Source: Lunularia cruciata
Lineage: Eukaryota > Streptophyta > Marchantiopsida > Lunulariales > Lunulariaceae
DNA: 64,000 nucleotides
Assembly: GCA_948567375.1 (NCBI GenBank)
Contig: OX419758.1
Span: 3,725,001-3,789,000, forward strand
Reading direction: 5' to 3'
Positions 23,372 through 41,499 of this stretch are shown here, piece after piece; position 1 is the first letter of the stretch; each line of letters starts with the position of its first letter. The notes below the pieces were generated by a model, which worked only from the letters and a program-made list of their open reading frames with translations, did not search any database and was not told the DNA's origin. A program made the position numbers and the translations under genes.

Positions 23372-25351
23372 ATGTTGCTGTTGTGGGTCGTGGCGGCTGT
23401 GCTACAACCGGAGGAAATGTTGCAGCAGTTGCAACCTGGTGTAGTAGTAGGGTACCACCATACTCGAATGCTGTTAGCGGACGCCACTCAATACAATGCT
23501 CCTCCGAAACAGGAGTCCAGCCGGGGACTCAACCCCAGTGTGGTGATCATCGTCGTTATCTTGACAGTCGTGTTTCTACTCTCAGGGTTCCTCCATCTCT
23601 TAGCCCGCTGCTGTGGTCGAGTGGCAGCTCGCCGGGAGCCTACAGAGAGCGCTATGAGTGCTCTCCACGGACAACTTCAGCACCTCTTCCATCTCCATGA
23701 CTCCGGAGTCGACCAAGCCTTCATTGACACTCTCCCCGTATTCCCTTACAAAGCTATCTGTGGTCTCAAAGAGGGAACCGACTGCGCTGTCTGTTTGAGC
23801 GAGTTCGAGAGCGAAGACCGCCTCCGACTGCTGCCCAAATGCAAGCATGCCTTCCACATAGACTGTATCGATACCTGGCTGCTGTCCCATTCCACCTGTC
23901 CCCTCTGCAGGTGTGCGCTTCTTTCTGATGATATCAGCCCCAGTCATCACGGAGCGTTTTCGGATTCTGGTCGTCTGGGAAGCAACCGTAGTATGGGGAG
24001 TCATAGCGGATTCGTGGGAGATAGTCGTAGGACTGTGGACATGAGTCGGAGAATAGCGTCGTCTTCGATGTTGGCCGAGCATGGTGGAGGTTCAGGGAGC
24101 GAGCTGGGCAAGGACGACGACAATCGTTGTTGCATGATGGGGCTGGACAGTCCGGAAATACAGCCAGTTTTGGATAGAACAGAAAGCGATGCATCCGTTG
24201 CTTCGGTGCTTTCCGTGAAGCTAGGGAGAGTGGAGAGGAGGGTGAACAACCACAGCAACAGTAGTTCAATTCTCAGGGGAAGGTCATATTCGATGGGGTC
24301 TTACGAATACGTAGTCGATCCTGCCAACCTGCAGGTAGTTATAGCACCCACTCCTTACCCAGGACGGGGGAAGAGCAGAGAGGTCGCCAACGGGAGACCT
24401 CGCCACCGAACTGTGTTCTCTGATAGTATACCCGAGTTGGGGTCTAATCCAGGAACCCCTGCCGATGAACTGTTTTGGGCTACTCGAGGTTTGGCGACAC
24501 CAGAATTTATTTCGAAGAATGACGGGAGTGGGACTTCGAGATTGAATTTGGGGCAGTTGGCCCCGGAGGCATCTCTGGTGCCGAAGTCTTCTCAATGTGT
24601 TGTTGAGATCGACGATAAGTTGTGCAAAGGGAAGGACAAGGAGTGGGTAACCATCGACCTCGAAGCGAAAGAGACCAACAACGCTATCATCAGCTCGTCC
24701 AGTGGTAGTGGTGCGGTGATCAATAAGACCATCCTCCCACCGAAGGTCCAGGAAAGCGAGGAATCCAGAATAATGGCTGGGCTCGAGAGGTTCTTCGGAA
24801 GCGGATGGCGGAGCAATGTGGGGCTCGAAAGGCTGGCCGAGAGCATGTTGAAACGAGATAGGATACCTGTGGATGGGAGCTCTAAAAGCAGAGCGGCCTC
24901 CGAACAAGGAGATTCTCAAAGGGACCATAGTATGTCTAGGAGAACATTCTCCTTCCGATTTCCCGTTCCAGAAAGCCTAACCAGAGCGGGGCGCAGCCGC
25001 AGGACGCTTTCAGAGAATGGTGGTTTCGATACCGCCTCGAAGGAAACAGTCGCCTTCGACACAGCTTCAAAAGACACAGGTTTCGAGACCGCTTCCAAAG
25101 ATGGGGGCTTCGAGACCGCTTCGAAGGAAAGTGTCGGTGGTTTGGATACTTCTTCGGTGGGCAGCTTTGACAGTTTCCGTCCCGCTAGTCAACAGTCTCT
25201 CCCACAACAACCTACTGGAAATGCAGAAAACAATCAGCAGGCAGCTTCTCTAGCGAGGAAAACCATTCACTGGCTCATGGGTAGGGACAGAAGGGTCGTC
25301 TGCCATGCAAATTTTTCCCCTTCGCCAGAAGCTCGCCACGATGATTTGTGA
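23372..25351 (+). CDS. ATL-family RING-H2 E3 ubiquitin ligase
   Basis: Intronless, 659 residues. The start chosen is the first ATG in the frame (context ACCATG), opening with a hydrophobic stretch ([11 protein letters not shown]). A transmembrane helix lies at about 55-78 ([20 protein letters not shown]). The ATL hallmark GLK at 131-133 precedes the RING-H2 finger: C138, C141, C157, H159, H162, C165, C176, C179, spaced CX2CX15CX1HX2HX2CX10CX2C as in ATLs, with [16 protein letters not shown] recognisable. This predicts a membrane-anchored E3 that recruits E2 enzymes. The C-terminal tail of about 470 residues is long for an ATL; it holds conserved blocks ([26 protein letters not shown]) and four F(D/E)TASK repeats at 552-589. 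Substrates cannot be inferred. Confidence 0.95.
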   Translation: MLLLWVVAAVLQPEEMLQQLQPGVVVGYHHTRMLLADATQYNAPPKQESSRGLNPSVVIIVVILTVVFLLSGFLHLLARCCGRVAARREPTESAMSALHGQLQHLFHLHDSGVDQAFIDTLPVFPYKAICGLKEGTDCAVCLSEFESEDRLRLLPKCKHAFHIDCIDTWLLSHSTCPLCRCALLSDDISPSHHGAFSDSGRLGSNRSMGSHSGFVGDSRRTVDMSRRIASSSMLAEHGGGSGSELGKDDDNRCCMMGLDSPEIQPVLDRTESDASVASVLSVKLGRVERRVNNHSNSSSILRGRSYSMGSYEYVVDPANLQVVIAPTPYPGRGKSREVANGRPRHRTVFSDSIPELGSNPGTPADELFWATRGLATPEFISKNDGSGTSRLNLGQLAPEASLVPKSSQCVVEIDDKLCKGKDKEWVTIDLEAKETNNAIISSSSGSGAVINKTILPPKVQESEESRIMAGLERFFGSGWRSNVGLERLAESMLKRDRIPVDGSSKSRAASEQGDSQRDHSMSRRTFSFRFPVPESLTRAGRSRRTLSENGGFDTASKETVAFDTASKDTGFETASKDGGFETASKESVGGLDTSSVGSFDSFRPASQQSLPQQPTGNAENNQQAASLARKTIHWLMGRDRRVVCHANFSPSPEARHDDL

Positions 25352-26061
25352 TAAATACGATTTGATTAGAAGAAATCTTAGCATTTACCCCACGGAAAAC
25401 TCACTCCTCGGTTATCCAAACCTTGTAAAGACAAAGCATTAGTAAAAAGTTTTGCCTCATTCGCACGCAGATTTTTTCGTTACTTCCATGTCCTCTCTCC
25501 AGTTGTTTGTGAGTAAGGCCCTTTCTAAATCGTGAAGGACAAGGAATCTTACTCAGCTCTCACGCTGGCGGCAGCCACCACCAGTTCACGAAAAGCTGAG
25601 AGATGAACCACGCGCAGTCTGTACTCCCGGAGTTTGTACAGAATGTCAAACTTCTTCAAAATTGTTCGTCATCAGGGGAAAGAATGTACTCTACATTCGA
25701 CGACGAGATCCGTAATGTTCACAGCGTGGCAGTTGTGGGGCTATCCTACTAAACCAGGGGAGACAATTTTGTTTTGGATCGTAATACGAAGATCAGATTA
25801 CTAACTTCCCCCAGAGAGTTCAAGGCTGCTGCAGATGTCGTGAGCTCAAACTTCCACGCGTTGTCCTCGCTTTCATGGGATCAGACACAAGGATCGCACG
25901 AATCGCTGTCGCACTAGCTCATCGTTTCTTCCTTTGTCGAAGGATAGCGACCTCTGTGCATTAACTCGTTTTAAAGTAAGCGTTGTCCCACTAGGTGATG
26001 GGGCAGTTGGGTATAAATCGCTCGCGATCGTTGCAGCTCACCATCGCTTCCAGTTCGCCTT

Positions 26062-26150
26062 CCCCCATTTTACCTCCTTTGTCTCTCCCTTGTACGGTTT
26101 GATGGGGTCTTCCCATCCTTCGTGTTTGCTACGCGGTCGCCTTTTCCCTT
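26062..26150 (+). repeat. Dispersed pyrimidine-rich motif, copy b
   Basis: Matches copy a across CCCCATTTTACCTCCTTTG, GTCTCTCCCTTG, GATGGGGTCTTCCCATCC and CTACGCGGTCGCC. Confidence 0.8.
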
Positions 26151-29100
26151 GAAACTAATTAGCCCATCACTACTACCGACCCCCACGATTCGCATATCAA
26201 AGACGGGTATTCTTGCGATGCACTGTCTTCGTTCGATCCCCTGTACAACTTGCGCGACTAAGCCTAAATCCTTGTAGGATTGTTTAACTTACCGCAGGTG
26301 TCATGGCTCGTGTCTTCGCTCTATTATTGCTTTAGTAGAACTCCTGATTTACCTATCCACAGCGCTTGTTCCAAAACCACCCGTGTTGTGCGTCACAGGG
26401 GTGTCATTTGCTCCCGATAAGCAGAGTGAGAATAATCTCACTGAACTTGGGGATAGAAAGAAATGAAAACATTGCGCACTGCGGCAGTCTCAAATTTCGT
26501 AGGCACTCCCTCTATGAAACCTGCTAGGCCTGTTCTCGTCGTTCCCCCAGGCTAAACCTATCTGAGGTCTATGTCCATCGTACAACAACGTCGCTGTGAT
26601 GGGAACTTTTCACATTGGTAGGTTTCCTATAACGGTGTGTGTAGGTCGAGTAGATGACTGGCTGCCAACTACAGGCGAAAATGCATGTCTCTGCTTCTGC
26701 CGCTGATGTCTGTCTTCCTGTGATCACTTCAGACTATGTTTACCGTACCAATTTCCATCCATCAGCATGAAAAGTGAAGAAATTCCCCTAATCTGAGCTA
26801 TCCTACGCTCGCTCACGTCTAAGACGGCGACAGGGTAACTCACGAATGGTACATGATGTAATTCCTGTAACTTCGCTCCTTCTGACTACCGAATTAAAAG
26901 CAGTGTGAGGTTTCAGCAGCAATGAAGAGAAGCCAGCTCATTGGAAATTGGGTGGGGGATGCAATGGCGCATTCTCCTCAATCAAGGAACGAACATTTCA
27001 GCCAGCCCAGCAGCACCTGAATTGAGTCTCGAGAGAAGCTCGGAGAAACTCAGAAACTCTAAAGCTCGTTGAATATGCAGTGGGTCCACATTCTTAAATG
27101 GACAACCAAAACTGACTTAACTACAAAAGATTGCCAAGGTTTGCGTGCAAGCTGTAAGGCGGATCATTATTACTCTCTTTACTGCCCCATGACTCCTCCT
27201 GTACAGCATCGTCCTAAAGCTCCCACTGCTGTTGTTGTTCTCATGTGACTGACTGCGGACGTGATTATAGAGTATAACCCTTCCCTTCCCCTTTTCATGA
27301 GCGAAAGACATCCTACTTCTCCAGTCTTAACCAATTCCTTCCTTCTTCCGCTTCACTTTCCTGTCCTTCGTTCTTTCTTCCCTTCGACTTCCATGAATGA
27401 ATGAATGAACGCAACACGAGATTTGCTTCGTAACTGATTCTTGGACGTGATGAGACTCACTACAGATGACAGCAGCAGTCTCGTCTTTACCGGATTATGA
27501 GGGACTGGGTGTGTTATGGGCTGGATAATTATGAGGAAATAACCCACAAAAGGTTAGAACAAGAGAATAGAACATAAGACTGTCCTCATTGATTAGTACC
27601 GGAGAGACCTCATCAAGACAGAATAGAAGTGGAAGGAAGAAATCTGCTCACCAAGCTTTGTTCATGGGCTAAACATTGTTATCATTCAAATGTCAAGTTT
27701 TGAGAGTTTGGCAGAAAGTAGAAGCAATAACGACTTGTATTATTCTATGAGGTAGACAATTGGAGGACCAAACCCTCTTCAAGACATATACCAATGGGTT
27801 GATATGTCTCCGTATTTGCAAACACAATGCGAGGCACACGGGATAATAAGAAATGTGAAGACCTATCAAGCACTAACATGGATAAAATTTAGGAGGTAAC
27901 AAGGATGAAACTTAAGAGCTAAGATGTTGTTAAAACCTTTATCATCATAGCGAAGGATATGGGTGAACAATCTGGGTGGACTAGGATCCAAGAGCTTGAG
28001 TCCTACTAAGATATATCTTAGTAGCATAACAAAGAATTGAGGGCTAGACTAGAAGAGAATGTAGCATCTACTAAATTGTCCATTCGTCTAGTAAATTACA
28101 AATCCATGATCCAATCAGAAGGAAAAGAAGCAAAAGAAGAAAGAACATTTTGTAACATCTCTTGTAAGCCATAATAGCATTAGGAGATGAAAACATCGCT
28201 CCTCCATCTCCGTTACATATGTCACTAAGACTAATCTATCAATAACCACAAAATTGGAGGAAAGAAAAGATACTAAGAGTGCATGGCTAACTAGAAAGGC
28301 TAGAAGCGTCATTTCCTCTATAAATAGTAAGTTTATCTCTCCATCCACAATGAGTACATATGTTTGCCTATGTGCTAAATCACAATTTCAAAAGTCCTTA
28401 GTTCAATGATGTTACCAAGAACTCTCATGATACTCTTATCAAAATATCAAAAGCTTTCAAATGTAGTAGGAAGGTAATCGAAATAAAAGTTACTGCAAAG
28501 TAAGTAGGTCAATCAATGAGTCATAAAAAAATATATCAAATTTACACTCATAGATCCCCCATATAGAAGAATATGAATGTTCATCCAAATGAACATTTAG
28601 TTATAATGCGAGTTTTACTAAGCCATCAATAGATATAATATTCCTTTGGAACCTAAAGGTCAAGAGGAACATCTACAGTTTGACAATATCCTATACTTTG
28701 AACCTTAATTCTTAGGCGTACAAGATGAAACTCGATAACAATACTAGATACTTCATCTTATACCTCCCCACACTTATAAAACTACATCCTGTTCCCATCT
28801 CACCTCATTCAGGGGTATATGGGAACTCTTAAATCACCAAAAATTATAAACTCCTCCTCACTTCAATTTCACATTTCCATAGTTTTAAAATTAAATTTCA
28901 ATGAAATTGGGATATAAAATCAAAAAGTTCCACAAATCACACCCGTAAAAATAATCACTGAAAACTCTAAAAAATCTAAATGCACTCATATCTACCTACA
29001 AAATTCTTTCTATAACCTTCAATTAAAGATACCGAAATTAAAGAATCAAAAATTTACTATTTACATGTGAGAACATAAATGTACACTCGAAGAATTTCCT

Positions 29101-30297
29101 GAAGAATTTCCATCTGAGCTCTCGTCTCTCTCCTCCCCCATCGGTCCCCTCTCGAACTTTTCTCGTTTTTAGACAAACGAGAAATGTTTGTCCCATTTGC
29201 ATTCATAAGGTAAGTCCCATCCTCATCATACTTTCCTTGGACTAGTCGAAAACTACACCGAATGCAACTGGAATTGCGTGCTGGATTGCTTGCTCGAAAA
29301 GGCTGACCGACAAAGTCGTGGTCATTGTACTTTGCATCCCCTAATGTTGTCCGTCGTTCTCGAGAGGAAATTAGTAGGGATTGCATCACAAATGGAAACG
29401 CTACATTTTCCACAAGATTCTGCGATCAAGTCGTAAGAAGATCATGCACGTGAGATTAGAGCAGCATGAGCGAAGTAAGAGACTTTATGCTATCTCCTGA
29501 TTTTTTAAATTGTCTATAGGAGTTCTATTTATTTTGCGATGTGAGAAAGAAAATAGAATTATGCATAGTAGCAATAAGGATATGCATGAAGTGAGAATTC
29601 TTCCGCTCTATGATAGCAAGAGAATTTAGAATTTAGAATTGGCCTTATGCGTGTTCCATGTAGGTTCTACAAGTTGTCATTTCAGCATAGGTGATGGTTG
29701 TGTTGAGGTCAAATAAAAATTGTCAATTCTGGCACGACAAAGAGCTGAATATATTCCAAGTTTGAAAAAAGGGGGACCTTTGGACTTTGCGTGAACTTTT
29801 ACGCTCTTAATTTTCATTATATATAAACCACATTATCCTTATTAAAGGTGATAATAGTCACCAGATGATCGTCTTTATTTACCTTGAGGAGGACATTCTC
29901 ACTTAACACTAAGGCACTAATCATTCGAGTCACGATTCATCTAGAAATTAACTAGACCAGCATAGAACTTTTCGTGCATGTTTTCCTCTATTTTGACACA
30001 TCGTTTTCCCCCTTACGGTATTTAAAAAGCGTCCAAAGAAAGGCTTAGAAAGCCAACAAATCCTTGTTCTATATAACAACATATCATCGATTTCTTTCCC
30101 ACTTGAACGCATAAACCTTTGGATTCCTTTTCACAAGTTTGATTAAGTATAATCATGGTTAGGAACTTTTGGAGACTTATCCATTTGGTTTTACGTCTTG
30201 GAGGTCCTCTTAATGAGCGAGAAAGAAATGTATTATTATAGCTACTGTTCGGCGTACAGTTGTTGTTGGAGAGTAACTAGTAGTATAAATGGATACC

Positions 30298-30335
30298 TGG
30301 ATGGAATCTCCGCATCCAACCAGAGATTCCATCCA
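30298..30335. repeat. Perfect 13-bp inverted repeat, 12-nt loop
   Basis: TGGATGGAATCTC (30298-30310) is followed 12 nt later by its exact complement GAGATTCCATCCA (30323-30335). Confidence 0.9.
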
Positions 30336-31410
30336 TCTGAACCGTCCGTTCCAAGTTATGACATTATCAATCTTCAGCATCTTCGCATTGAAAAGAAAGA
30401 ACACATATGTACTATTAACTCCATGAAGGCGATGGGTAGAGAGATAATATCACATTCAATGGTAATGTCAGTAGTACACGGAGTTTTTGAAGTGTTTCAA
30501 TTCAGTAGAATTGGTTTCGAACTGGCTCCCCAACCCTATTGAAGATCTTTTGGAGGAAATTGATTGCCTGCCATTTATTGTACTCATTTCTTGTACTAAA
30601 TGGAGCATTCTTCAGGGTAGGTTTGGTGTTTTATTCTGATGCCAGATTAAATGACAAAGTTAGATCCATTATGATACTATGTCAAATGAAACTTCTTTTA
30701 GGAAAGAAAATGAAGTACAGATATACGCTATCTTTGTAGAATATGAATATCGAAATGGAAATTTTATGTTCCTCCAGAATTTACTTCTATGTTCTATATA
30801 GTGATTAGAAGTATCTATCCATTAAAAAATTATTTGTTTCTACCGGTTAATCAGGACTTTATTATTTGTCTCCTCAACTCCCCAGTTTACAGTGCAAGTT
30901 TGGGAATCGTGCATCTTGAAGCTTTGGCCACAAATATTACTGTGACATATTTCAGAAACATTAAGCCTTTACATTTCTTGTACGATAGTGCGTAGACTTT
31001 TTGCGCAAGACATTTCAGTGAGAAGTTTAACAATTCTCAGGGATCTGAGATATATACGACAGTAAAATTTTTATTACGTATGTACAGTTCCCTTGGCATG
31101 GCATCAATTAGAAGGACAATATCAATCCCGCGTATAGTATGTAAGATCCTCATTACCAACCCAACCAAAGATCTATGAGAGCAAAATGCCATGATTGCTC
31201 GGACTGAACAAAGATCAGATTCTACAGATTGAAGCTCCCTGAATAGCAATTTTAAAAGCGCATGAATTGAGTTAGCCATGCGCCAAGAATCGCTCATGGA
31301 GTATGTTTTGGCTCGAAGTGATCAGGCATTTCAGAAACGGGTACAGGCTGTTGGTGATTCTTTAATGAGAGTGAACACGGAACTAATGTCCTCACCACTC
31401 TCGGAACACT

Positions 31411-31442
31411 GTCCTTCGTTTTTTCTACGCGGACGCCTTCTT
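31411..31442 (+). repeat. Dispersed pyrimidine-rich motif, partial copy d
   Basis: Only the right half is present: TCCTTCGTTTTTTCTACGCG then GACGCCTTC, closest to copies a and b. Confidence 0.55.
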
Positions 31443-32680
31443 CCTCTCGGAACATAGTTCTTCTCATGAGAGGTAACAGATGATAATCGCTCGACGAGAT
31501 CTTTGAGGTTACTCTCCCGTGGTCGCATCGTCTTTACCGAGCAGGACAATTTTCAACACATCCGCTTTTTCGCTTTCCTCTGCTTACTGAGATCGATGTG
31601 CGGAAGTGTATGTCTATGTTTCCCGTTTGGTGGCATGATTGCAGACGGAAAGTGTTGTACTCGGTTTAAGTCAACTATCAAGAATACGTTCCCATAAGCT
31701 GGTGCCGCCTGTCTTTCTTCCAGGCCCGCTTCCCCACTTTTGCAGACGGATTAAGAATATACACTGCGTAGATCATTGGGGTTTGGGACGTCATGTCCCT
31801 AGTTGTAGTACATCTCTTAAAGTTGGAAAAGTCGCCCATGACTCTAGGAAGGATGTTGCTGGTCGTTTCTAGCTATCTATCCAACGCTGCTTGTTAGAGA
31901 AGTTCATCTTGGAACTTACGGTAAAGTGAGAGTCGTGACAGGTAGATCGCCACTTTACATTACTCACAAGTGACAAGAAAGCATGACATCAATTCTCGTC
32001 AACCACCTATGTTAGGATGAACCTACTATGACTATTTGGAGGAAGTCCTACTACAATGTATCCTGTCTTACACACGATTGACAACCTAATGCACGAGAAG
32101 GGGCCTTAGCAAGGGGTCAAACCTCTTCTCGTAAATTTCTCATGGGATTCGGGATCCCGATCGTAGGCTTCAGTTTCCTTTACAGGATTTGCTGGATAAC
32201 TTCACGCTTGTACCCCACGGTCTCAGTTCCTTCGGCTTGCCAACCGTGATACACTTTTAACTCCTATGCGATTTCTAATGGACGTGGTCCTCTTGAACTT
32301 GTCCAGTAACCCCTGTTGTAGTGATCTTGCGATATAGAAGCAGTAGCTGCAGATATTCATCTCTTCACTGCAAAAATTCACTTGGGTGTAAAACTGAGTT
32401 CCACGTGCCCAGGGCCGTGTTTCATGTGAGAATCCTTGAGTGTATTCAGCAACCGAGTGAGACTTTCTTCAAGCACGCGGTTATATTAACTTGGTTTATT
32501 GCATCTTGGCTGACAGAACAATAGCAATCCAGGAGTAATCTGCCAGAAATAATTTTCTTGCACGACACTAGTCCCAGTATCGACCAGGGTTCAACTCGCT
32601 CTCGATTATGTAGTGCCTCTTCAGTTTGGTCTGACGCTCTGAAATAAACTTCGTGCTATCTTGGTTTGTCAGAATCCACT

Positions 32681-37504
<4,824 letters not shown>

Positions 37505-40500
37505 TGTTTTCCGCTTCTAGCGCGTTATCTCTTCAATGCAGTGTGGCAAGTACGAGGAGGAGACGATAGATCGTGCAGTCGTGGAAACAAGTAAACACAA
37601 AAAATAAACACCACGAGCGTTTTCTTCGGCGAAAACTAGAGATCGTCAGAATCAGTCACTAGATTCTTCTGCGCCTCTAATCGCTGCTGGAAGTGCTGCC
37701 AATGCCGCAGTACAGTAGTCGTCTGGCGACAGGAAAGGAATCTACCATATCCACTACCGCCAATCTCCGCCGTCAGATCACAGCCATACGTTTCTTAGTT
37801 ATCCACCGCAAACCTCACGGCTGCTTTGGAGACAGTGTCGAGAGAAATACAAGAAAGCAAATTCACTAGTCAACCACAAAACAGTCGTGGTTTAAAGGTT
37901 CGGTTGTAGACGAAAAGATAGTGCACAATTATCCACAATCAAAACAGTGTTGAAATGGTGGTTTTCAATCTTTGGATAGTTTTCATTTCTTACATCATTG
38001 ACAAACTGGTAATTATTTGTTGGTTTTATTGTTAGATATCTTCTTTTTATATTCTTTTTCAAAATTACCTGAATTTCAGGAAATAACAAGAAAAACCCAA
38101 GAAATCACCTGCTGAAGTTGAAATCCTTCAACCATGTTTTCAAAAGTGGATTCAGTTAATGGACTTATATTGTACTATAAATGAAAAACAAAAATCAAGA
38201 CATAAAAAACTGGCAAAATTTCTAAACAAGAGATGAACCACACTAAAGCTAGATGAATATTTGGTGAACCTGGATCTTTATCCTTTAGTTAGAAATATAT
38301 AATATCTCAGTTGGTTATCGTGCAAGTTATTTGGTATTTTGATCATTTTACAGGGTCTTTTCTTGACTTGCTTGTTTTGGTTTTATTATTTGATTCCAAA
38401 CTTAGAAGGTGAGAGAATTGATCCCTTGAGTTTTATATATATATATATAATTTAGATTATTATATCAAATGATTTTCCAAGGTGAAGATGTGCAAGTTCT
38501 CAATAACTAACTAGAATTACACCTTGCAACATATCTTTGAACAGATTGATTTTCAAAAAGACTAAACTGGTCAACAATTTTATTTTCTTTTTTTCCTTTT
38601 CCAAACCATAAAAAATATTTTTCAAGTAGTTATGGATTTATATATGAAATATTATTATTGAGGATTCCTTTGTTGATTATTGAATGTATCTCTGAATTTT
38701 ATTGAATTTATAAATTATTCTGTTAATTTAGACTTAGAAAATGTTTGCTCCTTGCTATATATGATTTTCTATACTATGATGTACTCTTTATAATACTAGG
38801 ATATTATATCACATGAAGGATACTAAGGATATTATATCACATGAAGCAAAAAAATGCTTTTCCTACCCACATAGAAAATTAAATAAATTACAACCATTTT
38901 GATGTAGTTATATGATGTAACCTTAAAACTTGAAAATATAGAGCCTTTAATCCACTTAAAGTTTTAGGATCCATGTCTTTATTAAACTCTTGAAATTAAG
39001 ATATGTTATCTATTCTAATAGAGGTATTTATAAATTTCAATACTTAAGATTTGAATCTTAGTTCTTTTCAATGAAATGAAAATTATTTATTAATATCAAA
39101 ATTTACCAAAAATATTCAAAATATAACTTAATCCATAATTTTATAATTCAAATTACTCTTATGATAAAAATAACTTATAAAAAAATTTATATCTTAAGTA
39201 AGTGAATATAGTTAATTAATTTACCTATAGGATGTAAGTACTATGAATTAAATGATAGTGTTAGATATATTCAAGAAGGTAAAAATTCATTAGCTATATG
39301 GAATATGAGTTTTAACATCAATTAAAATTTCGAAATTTTATGAGCAAAGAACAAAGTTTATTGACATAATGAGACTTCAAAATTTATGATATATCTAAAT
39401 CACCATATTAATAATTTCAAGGGAGAAATATCAAAATCTACCAAGAAGAAGAAATTTTTTATTTTATTTTATTTTCCTTTTTCAATTTTGTATTTATGGT
39501 GTAGAAGCCTTCTCAATCTTATATGTATTGACATATAAATTATAAAAACACATATAAAATATGTAGAATAGAGTAGAATTTTTAATGAAATCCACAAAGT
39601 AAGGTAAAGGTTGAGCTAATCAAGGGTTTAAAGATAGATACAACATTTAGCTCAAGATGTGAAGTACAACCATATAAATTCATTAATTATCCTTCAAACC
39701 TTAGGTTTTTTGATACTTGTTGTATGATATAATTTTTTTCTACTTAGTTCTATATATTATACATATCTAAAATTTATCAGATAAAAATAAGTAAAAATAA
39801 GTGTAACCATTAAGAAGTGTAATATATGGAGACTTTTTAAGACTAAAAATTAACCAAATTAAGGAGAATGACCACTATCAATGAAACAATGATTGTAAAG
39901 TATGAAAACTTATTGGAAAAAGTAGCAAAATATATGCTATAATAAATATGATTACTTATAAGGTATTGTAAATTTTATTTTCACTGTTAAAATGCTACTA
40001 AATATTATTTATTAATACAAAATTAATTAATTTTGATAATTTTATGTTTATAAATTTATATCCTCATATAAACATCTAGTTTTCAATATTCATCAATCAT
40101 CCAAGGTGATGAACAATAAGTTATGAGTGAGCATGAATATAACTTGTTTGACAAAATTCAGTCTTGCTTAATAATGAGTTTTATATGATCCACACTTTAG
40201 GGGAGAGAGAGGCTACAAGCAGAAGAGAAAGGGAGAAATGAGAAAGCATATTATCAAAGTTTAGAGAGCTCACGTATATAAATCAGATGAATGAATAGTA
40301 GATTTTGTTTGTTTTTCAATTTTTGTTCCATTGTTATATAGATTGAAAACTATGGAGAATCAAGTAGAAAGTTATGATAAATTTTAGGTTTTAGAATGAT
40401 TAATTCACATTGAGAGTGATGGGTTAGGAATTTTGCATTCTAAATCTCTTGGTATTCATGTTTGAGTTGCATGGGAACTTAGTTTGAAAATTTTGAAATG

Positions 40501-40890
40501 GGAATTAAAAATTATGAGAGTTTATAGTTTTTAGAGTTTGGAGAGATAACACTAACTCATATGAGTTGGGATGTGAGGTTGTGTTTTTGCAGGTATGGAG
40601 AGATATGGAGAGGAGCATTGTGTTTTACAATTTTTATTCTTGTGCTAGCCATGGCTACACTTCTCCATGTGGAGCTTAGAGCGGCTTGGGATTACACCAT
40701 GCACGGTGTGTCACTAATGCTTTACCTCGCAAGGGGTAAGGACCTATGTGTGAAGGATGCACAAGGACTATGATTGCACCATTTGGGATGTTCATTTGAG
40801 CCAAGCAACCACATCGACTGCAATGTCACTTGGGATTATGCACGTCATCATTTCCTTTGTTAACCATTCCCAAAATACAAATTGAGTGTA
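37505..40890. other. AT-rich spacer upstream of APG3
   Basis: 37505-37860 is the likely promoter side of APG3. From about 37880 the sequence is strongly AT-rich with a (TA)n run near 38435-38450 and a 27-bp doubled unit containing GGATATTATATCACATGAAG (about 38800-38848). No coding frame is supported. Confidence 0.6.
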
Positions 40891-40897
40891 ATACCAA

Positions 40898-41199
40898 TAG
40901 CTAGACATATGATCTAGAGGTGAGATTTGGTTTGGTAATATCTGGAAAGATGTTACACATGATGCACTAAGTAGATCATATAGGGGTATCACCAAAAGAG
41001 TACTTCTACTAATAGTGCAAAACCAAAATATGCTTGGAAACCTTGAAATCAATAGCTAAACATAAGATCTAGAGGTTATATTTAGTTTGGTAACATCTAG
41101 AAGGATGTTACACATGAGGGACTAAGTATATCAGATAGAGGTATCAAGAAAAGAATACTTTTATTAGTAAGGCAAAAATCAAAACATGCTTGAAATCTT
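40898..41199 (+). repeat. Tandem duplication, 155-bp period
   Basis: Two diverged units start with TAGCTA(G/A)ACAT at 40898 and 41053 and share ATCTAGAGGT, GATGTTACACATGA and AAACATGCTTG-like blocks. Confidence 0.85.
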
Positions 41200-41499
41200 C
41201 ACAAACAATTTTGGAGACCTAAATGGATGAATTAGGCCTTGAAAATGTGCAGATGCCCCCCTCCCCAATCAAAGAAAGGCTAGCCTTTCACCCAAGCTTG
41301 TCTTAGTGAGAGATTTCCAATGGTACCTCACCCATGTGATCTTGAGATTCCTATCAAAAGATTCCCTAAAGATTCCCTCCAATCAAAATCTATTTGACCA
41401 GCCAGATAGGACAATGACCAACATATCACTCATCCAAGCAACTAATCTAAGGGTGAAACTTGCTGACACATCACCCATCCATGTATATAATCAAAGGGT

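Larger units (their letters stand above)
25352..32680. other. Long spacer without supported genes
   Basis: Roughly 7 kb between convergent genes. Scattered frames up to 118 codons (for example 29057-29413 minus and 30198-30542 plus) show no recognisable domain. The stretch 27600-29050 is AT-rich. It contains copies b and d of the short dispersed motif and a perfect 13-bp hairpin at 30298-30335. Confidence 0.6.

Noticed and set aside
23600-24928. Minus-strand frames up to 214 codons
   Set aside because: Antisense shadows of the ATL coding sequence.
29057-29413. A 118-codon minus-strand frame
   Set aside because: No recognisable domain and flanked by AT-rich spacer without gene signals.
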